A stretch of DNA of 64,000 bases, from NCBI GenBank assembly GCA_963707065.1, contig CAVPPJ010000053.1:182758-246757 (forward strand), written 5' to 3'. How positions within the stretch are numbered: the first letter of the stretch is position 1; every line of letters starts with the position of its first letter. Made by a program: the position numbers and the translations under genes. The notes below the pieces were generated by a model. That model was not told the DNA's origin, did not search any database, and saw only the letters and a program-made list of their open reading frames with translations. This stretch comes from Palsa-506 sp963707065. Lineage in GTDB: Bacteria; Actinomycetota; Actinomycetes; Streptosporangiales; Streptosporangiaceae. This document shows, in pieces, positions 51,305 to 60,331 of the stretch.

Positions 51305-51725
51305 CCGGTTCCGCTTCCGGCAATCTGCGCCGAGGCCCTGCGCGAGCACAGGAAGCGGCAATTCGCCGAGCGGGCCGATATGTGGCCCGACTGGGAGGAC
51401 CACGGCCTGGTCTTCCCGTCTCGGCGCGGCACTCCCATGGAGCCGGACAATCTCCGGCGCAGCTGGGGCGACATCCGCAACCGGGCCGGGCTCGGCGTCA
51501 TGCGCTTTTCGCGATCTCCGGCATACCTGCGTGACGCTGCTCCTGGGCCTCGGCACCCCGCCGCACGTAGTGCGGGAGATCGTCGGTCACTCGGCAATCG
51601 AGGTCACGATGACGATCTACGCCCACGTGTCGCTGGACGAGAAGCGCAAGGCGCTGGGAAGCTGGGGAAGCGCTCGGATGATGCGGGGGTTGCTGTCAAA
51701 TGCCGTAGCAGCCCAAGCGCGCTAG
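51305..51725 (+). pseudogene. tyrosine recombinase (integrase) fragment with a frameshift
   Basis: The first frame gives the catalytic-domain stretch EALREHRKRQFAERADMWPD, HGLVFPSRRGTPMEPDNLRR and NRAGLGVMRF. One extra base (TTTT at about 51509) shifts it to DLRHTCVTLLLGLG, VVREIVGHSAIEVTMTIYAH and the stop at 51723. The Arg-His and Tyr of the active site are present, but the usual His of the HDLRH box is lost (the base triplet gives Arg). It ends 20 bp before a tRNA-Phe-like fragment, as integrases do beside their att site. Confidence 0.8.
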
Positions 51726-51744
51726 GACGTTTGCGCTGGTCAGA

Positions 51745-51791
51745 GGTAGTGGTCAGGGGAAGGGTCGAACTGCCGACCTTCCGCTTTTCAG
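51745..51791 (-). repeat. tRNA-Phe 3'-half fragment, attachment-site scar 1
   Basis: On the minus strand it reads CTGAAAA (Phe anticodon loop), then GCGGAAGGTCGGCAGTTCGA with the T-loop, then CCTGACCACTACC resembling an acceptor end. No 5' half of a tRNA is present. The right T-stem strand is imperfect (CTTCC). It lies just after the integrase remnant at 51305-51725. Confidence 0.75.
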
Positions 51792-51851
51792 GGAGAGGCA
51801 TCTTCCCAGCACAGGTGCCAGCAGCGTCAGGCGTGCACCCCGCGTGCAACA

Positions 51852-51977
51852 TCAGTACTTCACCACGATCGACTTATGCAGCCGGGCCGCGTCCCCATGA
51901 GCAGCCAGATCCGACAGCGCCGAGGCTATCTCAGCGTCCCGGCCTTCCACCGTGTGCAGGTACCGGTTAGCCGCCGC
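51852..51977 (-). pseudogene. recombinase C-terminal remnant (probable)
   Basis: The minus strand encodes NRYLHTVEGRDAEIASALSD and ends LHKSIVVKY. The Arg-Tyr-Leu-His pattern resembles the active-site Tyr segment of actinobacterial integrases (RYLHT). There is no upstream catalytic domain. Assignment is tentative. Confidence 0.4.
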
Positions 51978-52360
51978 GGGCGCGCCGGGCGGGGCCCCCC
52001 AAGGCCAGAGCCCGGTGCGCTCGCGCCGTCCAACCGGCACAGCACGCGATGATCTGAATGGATCTATCGTCCCATGATGATCAGTGCCGCTTACGGACGA
52101 CTTCCTCGCGCTCGATTCTCCCAGTCGCGCTCACCGCGCAAAAGCGCCTGAAGGCGTCCTGCGGATTCGGCTCCGCCGAACTCTGGACCCGGCAACCGCT
52201 CGACAGTGCCCGGCAGCTAAGAGTAAGGCGGGGGCAGACTAGGAAATCGGGTTACCTGAGCGGTGACATTGACGACTCCCTGCCTGATTCGGCGTGCCTC
52301 CGACGTTGACGCGGCGTTAATCCGTAGCTGGAAGTTCCCTCCAGTGCTTAAATCGGCGGG
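51978..52360. other. 383-bp spacer without a recognised gene
   Basis: It lies between recombinase scars and the acetyltransferase. Only short, unconvincing frames are open. No repeats or promoter could be assigned. Confidence 0.4.
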
Positions 52361-53149
52361 ATGACGCCAGCCGAACTGACAATCACCAGGCCGCATGAAG
52401 GCGAGTGGCACGCGCTCGACGGAGACCTGGACGTAGGCGTCGCCTACGCCATGCATCGCCCCGATCAGCGGTGGTTCATCACGCTAGACAGCTGGCGGGA
52501 TGACGCCTATCAAACGCTGCTGACGGCCGTCACCTGCGACATCCAGCAAGACCTCTACATCACCGTTAACGATTCAGACTACGAGCAACTGGACCGGTGC
52601 CGGATGCTCGGTTTCACGGTCAGCCGCCGCGAGGACGAGTACCGCGTGCCCACCGACCCAGCCATCACCGGCCTCGGGGAAGCTAGTTTCCCGGCCGGGC
52701 TGCATGCCGTTTCCGCCGCTGATGCGGATGTGGATGCCCTGCGGCTGCTGGACGATCTGCTGCGAGAGGACATCCCGGGGGCAGACGGGTGGGTGAATGA
52801 TCCGCGGGAATTTCAGGAGTACACCTTCGACCCCCGGCACTTCGACGCGAACGCCTACCTCGTGGCCGTCGATGACACCACGGGCACCTACGCCGGGCTC
52901 GTGCGCGTGTGGAACGAGCCCGGCCAGCGCCTACTGGGCTTGATCGCAGTCATCAGGGCTTACCGGCGCCGGGGAGTGGCACGAGCCCTGCTCGCAGCCG
53001 CCTTCGGTCCCCTGCACAACCAGGGCGTCGGGCAGGTCGTGGCCGAGGTGGACGTCACCAATAACGCCTCTGCCAGCCTGCTGCGCCGCCTGGGCGCACG
53101 CAGAATCGGTGGTTCCGTTGAAATGCTCCGGCGGGCGGCACAGCCCTAA
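52361..53149 (+). CDS. GNAT-family N-acetyltransferase
   Basis: This 262-residue protein has a C-terminal GNAT domain: acetyl-CoA loop VIRAYRRRGVARALLAAAFG and the downstream VDVTNNASASLLRRLGARRI. The N-terminal half is a diverged GNAT-like domain (HALDGDLDVGVAYAMHRPDQ). It would acetylate a small amine or peptide. It is cargo between attachment-site scars 1 and 2. Confidence 0.8.
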   Translation: MTPAELTITRPHEGEWHALDGDLDVGVAYAMHRPDQRWFITLDSWRDDAYQTLLTAVTCDIQQDLYITVNDSDYEQLDRCRMLGFTVSRREDEYRVPTDPAITGLGEASFPAGLHAVSAADADVDALRLLDDLLREDIPGADGWVNDPREFQEYTFDPRHFDANAYLVAVDDTTGTYAGLVRVWNEPGQRLLGLIAVIRAYRRRGVARALLAAAFGPLHNQGVGQVVAEVDVTNNASASLLRRLGARRIGGSVEMLRRAAQP

Positions 53150-53627
53150 GCCCAAGTCGTACTCAGCTGCGTGCACTCTGCGTGCACTAGCGGGCGGCGA
53201 TTGATGGGCATTGACAGTGAACCACGGTTAACAGCCAGGACAAGCCGATCGCACGACAGAGAACAGATTTGCCTGGTCGGAGTGCCTCTAGGGCAAGTTC
53301 AAGACGGTAGTCAGGGACAGGGTCGAACTGCCGACCTTCCGCTTTTCAGGAGGCTTTGCCAGTCCAGGCGCGTCCACCATGCGCCAGTTGACCGGCCCAT
53401 ACGATGCGTTGGCTCCTGTTGGAGTCCAGGATCAGCCCCACGTTTCCGGGCCGTTGTTAGCAAGGCGTTAGCAAGATTTACTGAACCGGACACTCGGGCA
53501 TCTAACATGACTTTTGCCGTAGCCCTGCCTAAACGTGGCGAGGAGGACGATGGTTCCGGCCTGCGGATGAGCAAACAAGCTAGGCCCGGACCGCGTGTAT
53601 TAGATGACCCCTAAAGGCAGAGACCCA
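53150..53627. other. 478-bp integration-scar region
   Basis: It contains two near-identical TGCGTGCACT units (53166-53187), the tRNA-Phe fragment at 53306-53349, and a direct repeat GTTAGCAAG (53456-53464 and 53467-53475). The same 9-mer occurs at 55704-55712, after another integrase remnant. No integrase codons survive here. The promoter of the sigma gene at 53628 is presumably at the right end. Confidence 0.6.
53306..53349 (-). repeat. tRNA-Phe 3'-half fragment, attachment-site scar 2
   Basis: This is the best preserved of the three. On the minus strand CTGAAAA, GCGGA, AGGTC, the stem GGCAG, loop TTCGACC, stem CTGTC and acceptor CCTGACTACC fit the 3' half of a tRNA from the anticodon loop to the end. 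T-stem pairing is intact with one G-T wobble. No 5' half is present. Confidence 0.8.
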
Positions 53628-54137
53628 ATGACCTTCGATGAGTTCGCTGGCGCCCGGCTGCAGGCCGTGCTGCGCTTCGCTACCGCGCTGACTGGAGATC
53701 CGCACCTTGCTAAGGACCTGGTGCAGGAGGTGCTGATCCGGGTCAGCGGGCGGTGGCAGGAGATCGACCAGCTGGACCACCCGGAGGCCTACATCCGCAA
53801 GATGGTGGTTAACGAGTATCTGTCGTGGCGGCGCCGGTCGTGGCGGCTGATCCCGTCGGGGATGAGCAGCTACCTCCCCGGGCGCCCCTCGCCCGACCCT
53901 GCCGATGGATACATCGAACGTCAGGCCCTGCTGGCCGAACTGGCCAAGCTGTCACGGCGGCAGCGCACAGCGCTGGTGCTCCGTTATTACGAGGGCTTTT
54001 CCGATGCGGAGATCGCTGACGTCATGGGCTGCGCTCAAAGCACCGTCCGCGGGCACGTCTTTAAGGCGCTCGCGGCCTTGCGGGTAGAGCTGGACCAGCC
54101 GTTGACGACCACCGCCCCGAGCCAGGAGACACACTGA
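53628..54137 (+). CDS. SigE-type ECF RNA polymerase sigma factor
   Basis: This 169-residue protein has region 2 (LRFATALTGDPHLAKDLVQE, YIRKMVVNEYLSWRRR) and region 4 (LAKLSRRQRTALVLRYYEGF, SDAEIADVMGCAQSTVRGHV). It is the short SigE/SigE-like ECF group common in actinobacteria. ATG 53628 was chosen because region 2 begins directly; ATG 53604 is in frame. The downstream membrane protein begins with a 1-bp stop/start overlap and is the probable regulatory partner. Confidence 0.88.
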   Translation: MTFDEFAGARLQAVLRFATALTGDPHLAKDLVQEVLIRVSGRWQEIDQLDHPEAYIRKMVVNEYLSWRRRSWRLIPSGMSSYLPGRPSPDPADGYIERQALLAELAKLSRRQRTALVLRYYEGFSDAEIADVMGCAQSTVRGHVFKALAALRVELDQPLTTTAPSQETH

Positions 54138-55225
54138 TGGACGGTCTGGGAAGGACACCGGCGCGCACCGAGGCGGACATCTGCGCCGCCCTCGCGGGAC
54201 TGGGGCGGCAGGCGCCGAGCGCGGACGGCGTGCTGAGCGAACTGCGAGAAGCCCGTTCGCGCCGACAGCGGAGATCGCCGCGGCTGCCCGGCCAGCCGCT
54301 ACCGACGGGACCGGGCCGCGCGCTAATCCCGCGGCTTGGCTGGCCGCAGCTAACGGTGGGCGCCGCCGCAGTGGTGACGGCGACGGCGGTGACGCTGGCA
54401 CTGACGCTGGGCGGCTCGCCGAGCAGGACCGGCGGCCCGAATGTCTTTCCGGCGCTCCCGAACTCTCCGGCATCAGCCGACGGCCCCCCGGCCGTCGTGT
54501 CACCCGGCCACAATCCGACTTCCGCATCGCTGGCGAAGGCCATGCTGACCGCGTTCAACGCGGGCGCCGACGACCTCGCCTATGAAACGCTGGCCGACTT
54601 CACGGCGGGCCACCTAACACAGACCGACCGGACGTGGAGCTGGCCCGCCGTTCCCAGCCCTGGCCAGTTGCAGTACGTGCGGGACGCTTCCAGCGCGATT
54701 CCGCGGGGGGCATCCGAGGCGACAGCGGCGGTGAAGCTGACCGAGGACGACGGCTGGACCACCGTCGTCCCCCGCCCCTCGATATACCTCCAAAAGGAGC
54801 GCACCCGCCTCATCGTCGTCTGCTATTACGCCGCGCCTGGCTTCGGGGCCGGCTGCGGCTCGGGCAGCTTCAACACCCCGCAGGGAACCTGGTCACAACA
54901 CACCGCAGTCATGCCATACGTCGACACCTTCTCACCCGGCGGAGCCGATCTCGCACGGCAGATCGCCCGTGGGCAATGGCGCATCGTCGGCCACACCCGG
55001 CTGCGCGGGCAGCGGGCTATCAAGCTGACCCAGACCCGTTCCGGGACGTTCCAGGGACACCCGGTCTTCCTCTGGGTCAGCACGGCCACCTCCCTGCCGC
55101 TGCGGATGATCTCGATAACCAGAAAATTCACCGAGGCAGACAACTGGTACTACCTGCCGCCCAGCAAGGCCAACCTCGCGCATCTGCGGGTACCGATCCC
55201 GCCCGGCTACCCACGCTCGGGCTGA
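54137..55225 (+). CDS. single-pass membrane protein, putative sigma-factor partner
   Basis: This 362-residue protein has a ~70-residue basic cytoplasmic part, one membrane helix (TVGAAAVVTATAVTLALTLG) and a ~250-residue outer domain without known motifs. Partners of SigE-type factors in actinobacteria often have this layout (CU044_5270-like family). There is no ZAS/CHCC anti-sigma motif, so its anti-sigma role is only inferred from coupling with the sigma gene. It has Cys in YYAAPGFGAGCGSG and an aromatic end. Confidence 0.7.
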   Translation: MDGLGRTPARTEADICAALAGLGRQAPSADGVLSELREARSRRQRRSPRLPGQPLPTGPGRALIPRLGWPQLTVGAAAVVTATAVTLALTLGGSPSRTGGPNVFPALPNSPASADGPPAVVSPGHNPTSASLAKAMLTAFNAGADDLAYETLADFTAGHLTQTDRTWSWPAVPSPGQLQYVRDASSAIPRGASEATAAVKLTEDDGWTTVVPRPSIYLQKERTRLIVVCYYAAPGFGAGCGSGSFNTPQGTWSQHTAVMPYVDTFSPGGADLARQIARGQWRIVGHTRLRGQRAIKLTQTRSGTFQGHPVFLWVSTATSLPLRMISITRKFTEADNWYYLPPSKANLAHLRVPIPPGYPRSG

Positions 55226-55388
55226 TCCCCGCATGCCTCACGGCGGGCGCGCACAACCACGAGCACCCAGGCGCCGTCGGCACCGGCGCGAGCTTCCCCC
55301 TCACTCCTCGCTGTGCTGCGGGAACACCGCCGTAATTAGGCGGAAGAAACGGCTAGCCGCTGGATCGGCCTGAAACGGCAATAGCGGC

Positions 55389-55695
55389 CTGGTCTTCGCC
55401 ACCCAGTGGGGTGAACCTCTCTCCCCCGACACCGTGACCGCGCTTATGAGCAGGCTGATCCGCGAGTACAACAAAACGGTCTCTGCGCCTGCTCAGGCAC
55501 TGCCACATGCCCGGCTGCATGATCTGCCATCTGCACGCGACAACCTTGCTCCTTGCCGGGTTTCTGTGCATGTCGTGGCCGCACGGCTGGCCACGCCGAC
55601 CCAGCCGTGACCCTGCGGGTCTACTCCCACGTATTGCGCGAGCACGCTGTCGGCATCGGCGATGTCTTCGCCGAGGCCGCCAAGGCTTCTGTTTA
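55389..55695 (+). pseudogene. second tyrosine recombinase fragment, multiply frameshifted
   Basis: Pieces in different frames give GLVFATQWGEPLSPDTVTAL, RLIREYNKTVSAP, ARLHDL, HLHATTLLLAG, VHVVAARL and finally AVTLRVYSHVLREHAVGIGD to TAG at 55693. These are the HDLRH-HATLLLxxG-VVxxRLGH-Y segments of an integrase. At least two frame breaks are needed to join them, one by loss of a G in the RLGHADPAV stretch. It is unrelated in detail to the fragment at 51305. Confidence 0.8.
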
Positions 55696-55831
55696 GCAAA
55701 TCCGTTAGCAAGCAAGCCCAGGAAAATTGATGAAGCCAGCGCTTGCGCTGGTTCCGTATCGGTCGCGTCGAAGCGCATGACAGGTCAATCTGCCGTTATC
55801 GCAGAGCCGTGGCCTGCGGCCATACCGGCTG

Positions 55832-56701
55832 CTAGGCCGGAAGCTGGCGGCCTGAGACGAGCCTGAAGACCTGGCGCGGAGCGGGGATGCCTTTCAGGCG
55901 GTGGGTCCCACGGTCTTCGTAGCTAAAACCGGAGCCGCCGGACATCTCCCGGGTGGTGCTGGAGACCAGGATGTCGCCAGCGCCCCCGAGCGCCATGATC
56001 CGGGCCGTTTCGTGGACCGCCAATCCCCTGATGCCTCCCGGGACCACTTCAACCTCTCCGGTATGGACGCCGACCCGGATCTCCAGGCCAAGGTCTCGGA
56101 TCGCGTCACGGATTTCGATCGCTGACTGCACGGCGCCTGAAGCACCGTCGAACATCGTCAGGAACCCGTCGCCCGCGGTGTCTATCTCGGTGCCGCGGTA
56201 ACGTTCCAGGATTTCCCGGACGAGTGTGTGATGGCGCTCGAGCAGCTGATCCCACACGGCATCGCCCACTTCGGACGCGCGATCGGTGGACCCGGCAATA
56301 TCCGTCATCAGCATCGTCGTCAGGATCCGTTCACCCACCGGCGCCTTGCCCCATCCACGCCAGCCGCCCCAGAGGACGGCCACCAGGGGCTCGTGGCCAA
56401 TGATCCAGTTGTCATGGCCGGGCGGGATATCGAAGATGTCCCCGGGCCGGACCTCGAACGAAAAGCCGTCGTCCATCAGGCCTTTCATAGCACCGGACAG
56501 CGCAAACCCCACATGATGGAACTGACAGCTCGATGTCCCGGCGATGGGACGCACATGCTCAGACCACCTCCAGCCGGGCTCAAGCACCAGCCGCCCAACC
56601 ACCATCTCACCGACCCGGACTGTGCTCGCTGATCCCTTCACAAGAGAGAGGACTTCGTCGGGAGCCGACAGGTTCTTCGTCCGTGGGATAGATGTGTCCG
56701 C
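55832..56701 (-). CDS. cupin - class III nucleotidyl cyclase fusion protein
   Basis: This 289-residue protein from GTG 56701 (preceded by GGGGGAAG) has two parts. Residues ~25-115 form a cupin (GWRWSEHVRPIAGTSSCQFH, EVRPGDIFDIPPGHDNWIIG). Residues ~125-285 form an adenylate/guanylate cyclase catalytic domain (TTMLMTDIAGSTDRASEVGD, with the metal Asp; GTEIDTAGDGFLTMFD with the second Asp; LEIRVGVHTGEVEVVPGGIR). A cupin directly controlling a cyclase could sense a small acid or metal, which is inference. The frame to 56821 lacks extra domain content. Confidence 0.8.
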   Translation of the reverse strand, partial: ADTSIPRTKNLSAPDEVLSLVKGSASTVRVGEMVVGRLVLEPGWRWSEHVRPIAGTSSCQFHHVGFALSGAMKGLMDDGFSFEVRPGDIFDIPPGHDNWIIGHEPLVAVLWGGWRGWGKAPVGERILTTMLMTDIAGSTDRASEVGDAVWDQLLERHHTLVREILERYRGTEIDTAGDGFLTMFDGASGAVQSAIEIRDAIRDLGLEIRVGVHTGEVEVVPGGIRGLAVHETARIMALGGAGDILVSSTTREMSGGSGFSYEDRGTHRLKGIPAPRQVFRLVSGRQLPA

Positions 56702-56839
56702 CACAGGCTTCCCCCGATCGGCCGGTGCGGCTTGAACTGACGCCGCCCAGATGAACCCAATGTACTCATTTCTCACCACCGGGCGCCCGCAGCCGAACCG
56801 CGCCGCCTTGTTGGTGGCCACCAGATACGGGCCAGGACG

Positions 56840-57326
56840 GTTATCGCCGCACCCGGCATCGCCTGGCGTCGCCTCGGTGTCCTGCGCCTTGATGCACTGC
56901 TCGGCTCAGGGGTCTTCTACGGCTCGGCCGACAGCGAAGCCAAGGCCATGCAAGGCCGCGACGTCTTCGTGGTGAGAGCGGGGAACTCCGCCGGGCAGGC
57001 GGCCCTGTACCTCGCCCGGTACGCCCGGCAGCTGACGATGCTGGTACGCGGCGACAGCCTGGCGCGCTCCATGTCGGACTACCTCGTCCGGGAAATCGAG
57101 GTCACCCCCAATATCCGGGTCCGCCTGCATACCGAGGTCATCAACGGGCACGGATCCACTCACCTCGACACCCTCACCATGCACGACCGCCAGCACGACC
57201 AGACCGAGCAGATCCCGGCGGCCGCGCTATTGGTGCTGATCGGCGGCGAGCCACGCACCCAATGGCTGCCCAAGGCGATCCAGCTCAAGGCCGGTTACAT
57301 CCTGACTGGCCGCGATGTGGTACGAG
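56840..57326 (+). pseudogene. thioredoxin-reductase-like FAD oxidoreductase fragment
   Basis: It reads IAAPGIAWRRLGVLRLDALL, VFYGSADSEAKAMQGRDVFV, VRAGNSAGQAALYLARYARQ and ends at GYILTGRDV, then becomes unrelated sequence. This is the central NADPH-binding part of TrxB-like proteins that are often fused to cyclic-nucleotide-binding domains. Both ends are missing, including the FAD-binding N-terminus. It is a relic. Confidence 0.7.
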
Positions 57327-57539
57327 TCGGCGCGCATGCCGCTGTGTGCCGCGTAATCCCGTTTGTCCGTGAGTTCCCAGTGGTGGGCTCCGCGGGTGCA
57401 CGGACTTGTGGGCCGCAAGGGGAGGCACCGGGCACTAGCACCGTATAGCGCCCGGGGAGCGGGGGGTTGGATCCGCCCGACCCTGATCCATCGCCATCAC
57501 CTGGTATCAGGAAGCCGCCTGACTGCTCTGTCTAACTGC

Positions 57540-58661
57540 CAGGCGCGCCGCGGGGAAGGGATCCATTGCCGTGCTGCGCGCGCCGAACTACCATCGTCCG
57601 CTAAGCAGGCCGTCACCACCAGTAATCAGAATTGCCCGTAAATTCTCTCCACCGGGCTTGCCGTGGCCTCGAAGGCTCACCGGTGAGCCACGTCTCGCGG
57701 AGGAAAATCATGGAACTGGCCCCAGGCTTTGCCTTCCAGCCGCTGGACAACGACGAGGGAACCGCGGCGCCAGCTGCCGGGCCGGCGGCTGGCGCGCCGG
57801 GCACCGGGCTGGGCCCGCTCGCTGGCCTCGCCGGAACCTGGAGCGGCCAGGGCTTCAATGCCATCTGGCGCCCGCACACGGGCGCGTCGGACCATTTCCT
57901 CGAGCTGAACGTGACCAGCGACCAGATCGGCCTGGAGGTCATTAACGGGCAGATCCCGAACCGCGGCCTGGTCCAGGGCCAGATCTTCATGCACGGGCTG
58001 ACCTACCTGCAGCAGATCTCCGACGCCAACGTGGAGGTCAACGGGACCCCGGCCGGGCTGCATATCGAGCCGGGCGTATGGATCAACATCCCGCCCACCA
58101 CCGACCCGCAGGAGCCCGCCACTATCGCCCGGATGGCCTCCATCCCGCACGGCACGACGATCCTGGTCCAGGGGACCGCCGCGACCGCAGCCGGGGGCCC
58201 CTCGATCCCGGCCGTCAGCCTCACCCCGTTCAGCATCGGCCACCCGAACCAGACGATCGACTTCGACGAGCAGCACCTGAACAGGAACACGCAGTTCCGG
58301 ACGTCCGGCGCGGGACTGACCGGCATCACCCAGGCCATGCTCGACAACCCCAACCACGTGCTGACCAGGAATCCGCCGAACGTCACCACGACGACCAGGC
58401 TGCACGTATCGTCCACCGCGGGCACCATCGTCGGCGGCGGCACGTCGAACACGGCCTTCCTCGCCGGCACCAAGGACGGCCCGAACGCCGACGCCGCACA
58501 CGTCGCCGCGACATTCTGGCTGCAGACCCTGCACGGCGACACCGAGCCCAAACGGCTGCAGTACTCCCAGACCGTGCTCCTGAACTTCGCCGGCCTGAGC
58601 TGGCCGCACATCACCGTGGCCACCCTCACCAAGACCTGACACCAGCACCCGCGTGTCCCGG
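57540..58661. repeat. long direct repeat, copy B (1,122 bp)
   Basis: This is the partner of 40265-41386, collinear with no gaps. Differences are scattered substitutions only, also in the ~170 bp upstream of the gene. No terminal inverted repeats or target-site duplications are visible at either end. Confidence 0.92.
57710..58639 (+). CDS. duplicated protein, putative heme-binding/lipocalin-like (copy B)
   Basis: This 309-residue protein is identical to copy A (40435) except for seven substitutions: Asp-Gly, Ala-Thr, Asp-Ala, Lys-Asn, Val-Ala twice and the final Ala-Thr. It has the same RBS (GCGGAGGAAA) and the same start. The frame is intact, in contrast to the broken genes nearby, so selection probably keeps it. 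See copy A for the fold. Confidence 0.8.
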   Translation: MELAPGFAFQPLDNDEGTAAPAAGPAAGAPGTGLGPLAGLAGTWSGQGFNAIWRPHTGASDHFLELNVTSDQIGLEVINGQIPNRGLVQGQIFMHGLTYLQQISDANVEVNGTPAGLHIEPGVWINIPPTTDPQEPATIARMASIPHGTTILVQGTAATAAGGPSIPAVSLTPFSIGHPNQTIDFDEQHLNRNTQFRTSGAGLTGITQAMLDNPNHVLTRNPPNVTTTTRLHVSSTAGTIVGGGTSNTAFLAGTKDGPNADAAHVAATFWLQTLHGDTEPKRLQYSQTVLLNFAGLSWPHITVATLTKT

Positions 58662-59041
58662 CCAGTGACCGGGGCACATGACCCCACCGAAGTCACCACC
58701 AGGCTCGCCAGCCGCAGCCGGCACACCGAAGACACCTGGACTGGCTGGCTGTGGGTCGGAGTCATCGGCCGAGCCCACGTTCGCCGTTATCACCCCGGCC
58801 GATGTGTCCGCCGTTGTGGCCGTTATCCGGGTAGCTATGAGATCCTGCGGCTCCGTCCTGGATATCGTCTTGGGTTCCCGCGTTCAGGTGCTCCTCGCGA
58901 TGATCACCCTCATATCGCGACGAGACGCCGCGCAATATCTGGATCCATGCCGATGTGTCGGCGATTGCCGATCCGGGCAGGCTCGCCGATGCCTTCGGCA
59001 GCCTGGACGAGGTGGTGGCGTTCCGCAGCTGAGTGCCGGCG
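58662..59041. other. 380-bp spacer with a possible gene-end remnant
   Basis: Plus-strand 58934-59032 encodes WIHADVSAIADPGRLADAFG, then SLDEVVAFRS and TGA. It looks like the end of a lost gene and is coherent for 32 codons only. The rest shows no gene. Confidence 0.4.
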
Positions 59042-60310
59042 TCAGCCGGGAGTTGCCAGGCCGGAGGCGTCGATGACCGGCCAGATCACCTGGGCATGCC
59101 GGATGTCGCTATGGGCGCCGCTGAAGGGCGATTGATTGGCGCAGATGACGGCGTTGGAGTCGAGCAGGTAGAAGGTGCCCGGCTGGAAGTTGTATCTAGT
59201 TCCCTGTGGCTTGAGCGTGACGGTGGTCCCTGCTGGTGATTGCTGGTAGCCGTCGTGGCCCATGGCTCCCCATTGTGAGGTGAGGTCAATGGCGGATTCG
59301 GCGTTCTGGTGTGCAAGCATGCTGGCGGCCGGGTACCACCAGCCGCAAGCCCGGTCCGCGGCGCTGAACGTGGCCAGCAGCGGGCCCTTGACGTTCCCGG
59401 CAAAGGCCGACAGCGCGCCCGGGCCGCTGACCAGGAAGTTGGGTACCGGGTTGGCGAACGAGTAGTGGGAGAATGCGCCCTGGATCAGGAGCAGGGTCGT
59501 GACCGGGCTGTTCGCGCCGGCCGCCGACTGCGGCAGGCCGGAGAGCGAGTAGGCGACGAGCCGGGCGCCGAAGCTGTGCCCCATCAGGTGGACGCGGATC
59601 CCGGCGTCGGCGGCAGCGAGCCGCCCGATCATGGGCCCCAGGCCGTTGCGGCCGATGACACCGGCCCGGTTTTTCATCTCGTAGTAGGACATGCTGCGCA
59701 GTACTTGCTCGGCGCCGTTCCAGAGACTGGTGAAGGGGTTCGGGATGCCCTGGGCGCTGCTGGCGGGCGTTTTCGACATGGCGGCGGCGTTGCCGAACAC
59801 GGCGGCGGTGTCGCCAGTGATGACTGCCTGCTGGCCGGCGTCCTCGGCCGCAAGCGGGGGAGAGGTGACCAGGCCGGAGGCCAGCGAGTGGAACTGCTCC
59901 AGGCTGGCTGAGTCCTGCGGCCGCTGGTCCAGCAGCTGGCCGAGCGTGGCGACGGTCTGCTGCTGCTGCGGGAAGGCCGGCGCCAGGGCCGCGGCCAGTT
60001 GCTGGCCGGTCGATGGGATGGGCGGAGCCGTCGCCGGGTCGTCATCGGGAAACAGCAGCGATGGCCAGATGATGCCGACCGCGATGCTCGTGCTGAGCTT
60101 GCCGGGGATCATCCGGGCCAGCAGCGTGAACATCCCCTGGTACAGGGAGCGAGCCGAGTCGACACCGTTGTTCCAGCCGTGGGACAGCATGAACACGTCC
60201 TTGATGCCGCCGGCTTGCACGGCCGCGGGGAGCCCGCCGTCGGAGCTCAGCGTGCCGTCGGCGTTGAAGTCAAGCTCGTAGTAGTTCAGCCCAGCGATCT
60301 GAGTGGCCAT
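59042..60310 (-). CDS. alpha/beta hydrolase-fold protein, partner of the S8 protease
   Basis: This 422-residue protein has a strand and oxyanion segment VFMLSHGWNNGVDSARSLYQ and the nucleophile elbow VHLMGHSFGARLVAYSL (GHSFG). A large helical insertion lies between them (about 100-225) and a His occurs late in the fold. There is no signal peptide, so it is cytoplasmic. The substrate is unknown; it may be an esterase or lipase. It is 21 bp downstream of the subtilisin gene on the same strand and presumably works with it. Confidence 0.75.
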   Translation of the reverse strand: MATQIAGLNYYELDFNADGTLSSDGGLPAAVQAGGIKDVFMLSHGWNNGVDSARSLYQGMFTLLARMIPGKLSTSIAVGIIWPSLLFPDDDPATAPPIPSTGQQLAAALAPAFPQQQQTVATLGQLLDQRPQDSASLEQFHSLASGLVTSPPLAAEDAGQQAVITGDTAAVFGNAAAMSKTPASSAQGIPNPFTSLWNGAEQVLRSMSYYEMKNRAGVIGRNGLGPMIGRLAAADAGIRVHLMGHSFGARLVAYSLSGLPQSAAGANSPVTTLLLIQGAFSHYSFANPVPNFLVSGPGALSAFAGNVKGPLLATFSAADRACGWWYPAASMLAHQNAESAIDLTSQWGAMGHDGYQQSPAGTTVTLKPQGTRYNFQPGTFYLLDSNAVICANQSPFSGAHSDIRHAQVIWPVIDASGLATPG

Positions 60311-60331
60311 GTCGCCTTCCCCGGTGGTGTG

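Noticed and set aside
51745..51791. Complete tRNA gene
   Set aside because: Only the 3' half from the anticodon loop is present at all three sites; no D-arm or 5' acceptor strand could be found upstream on the minus strand.
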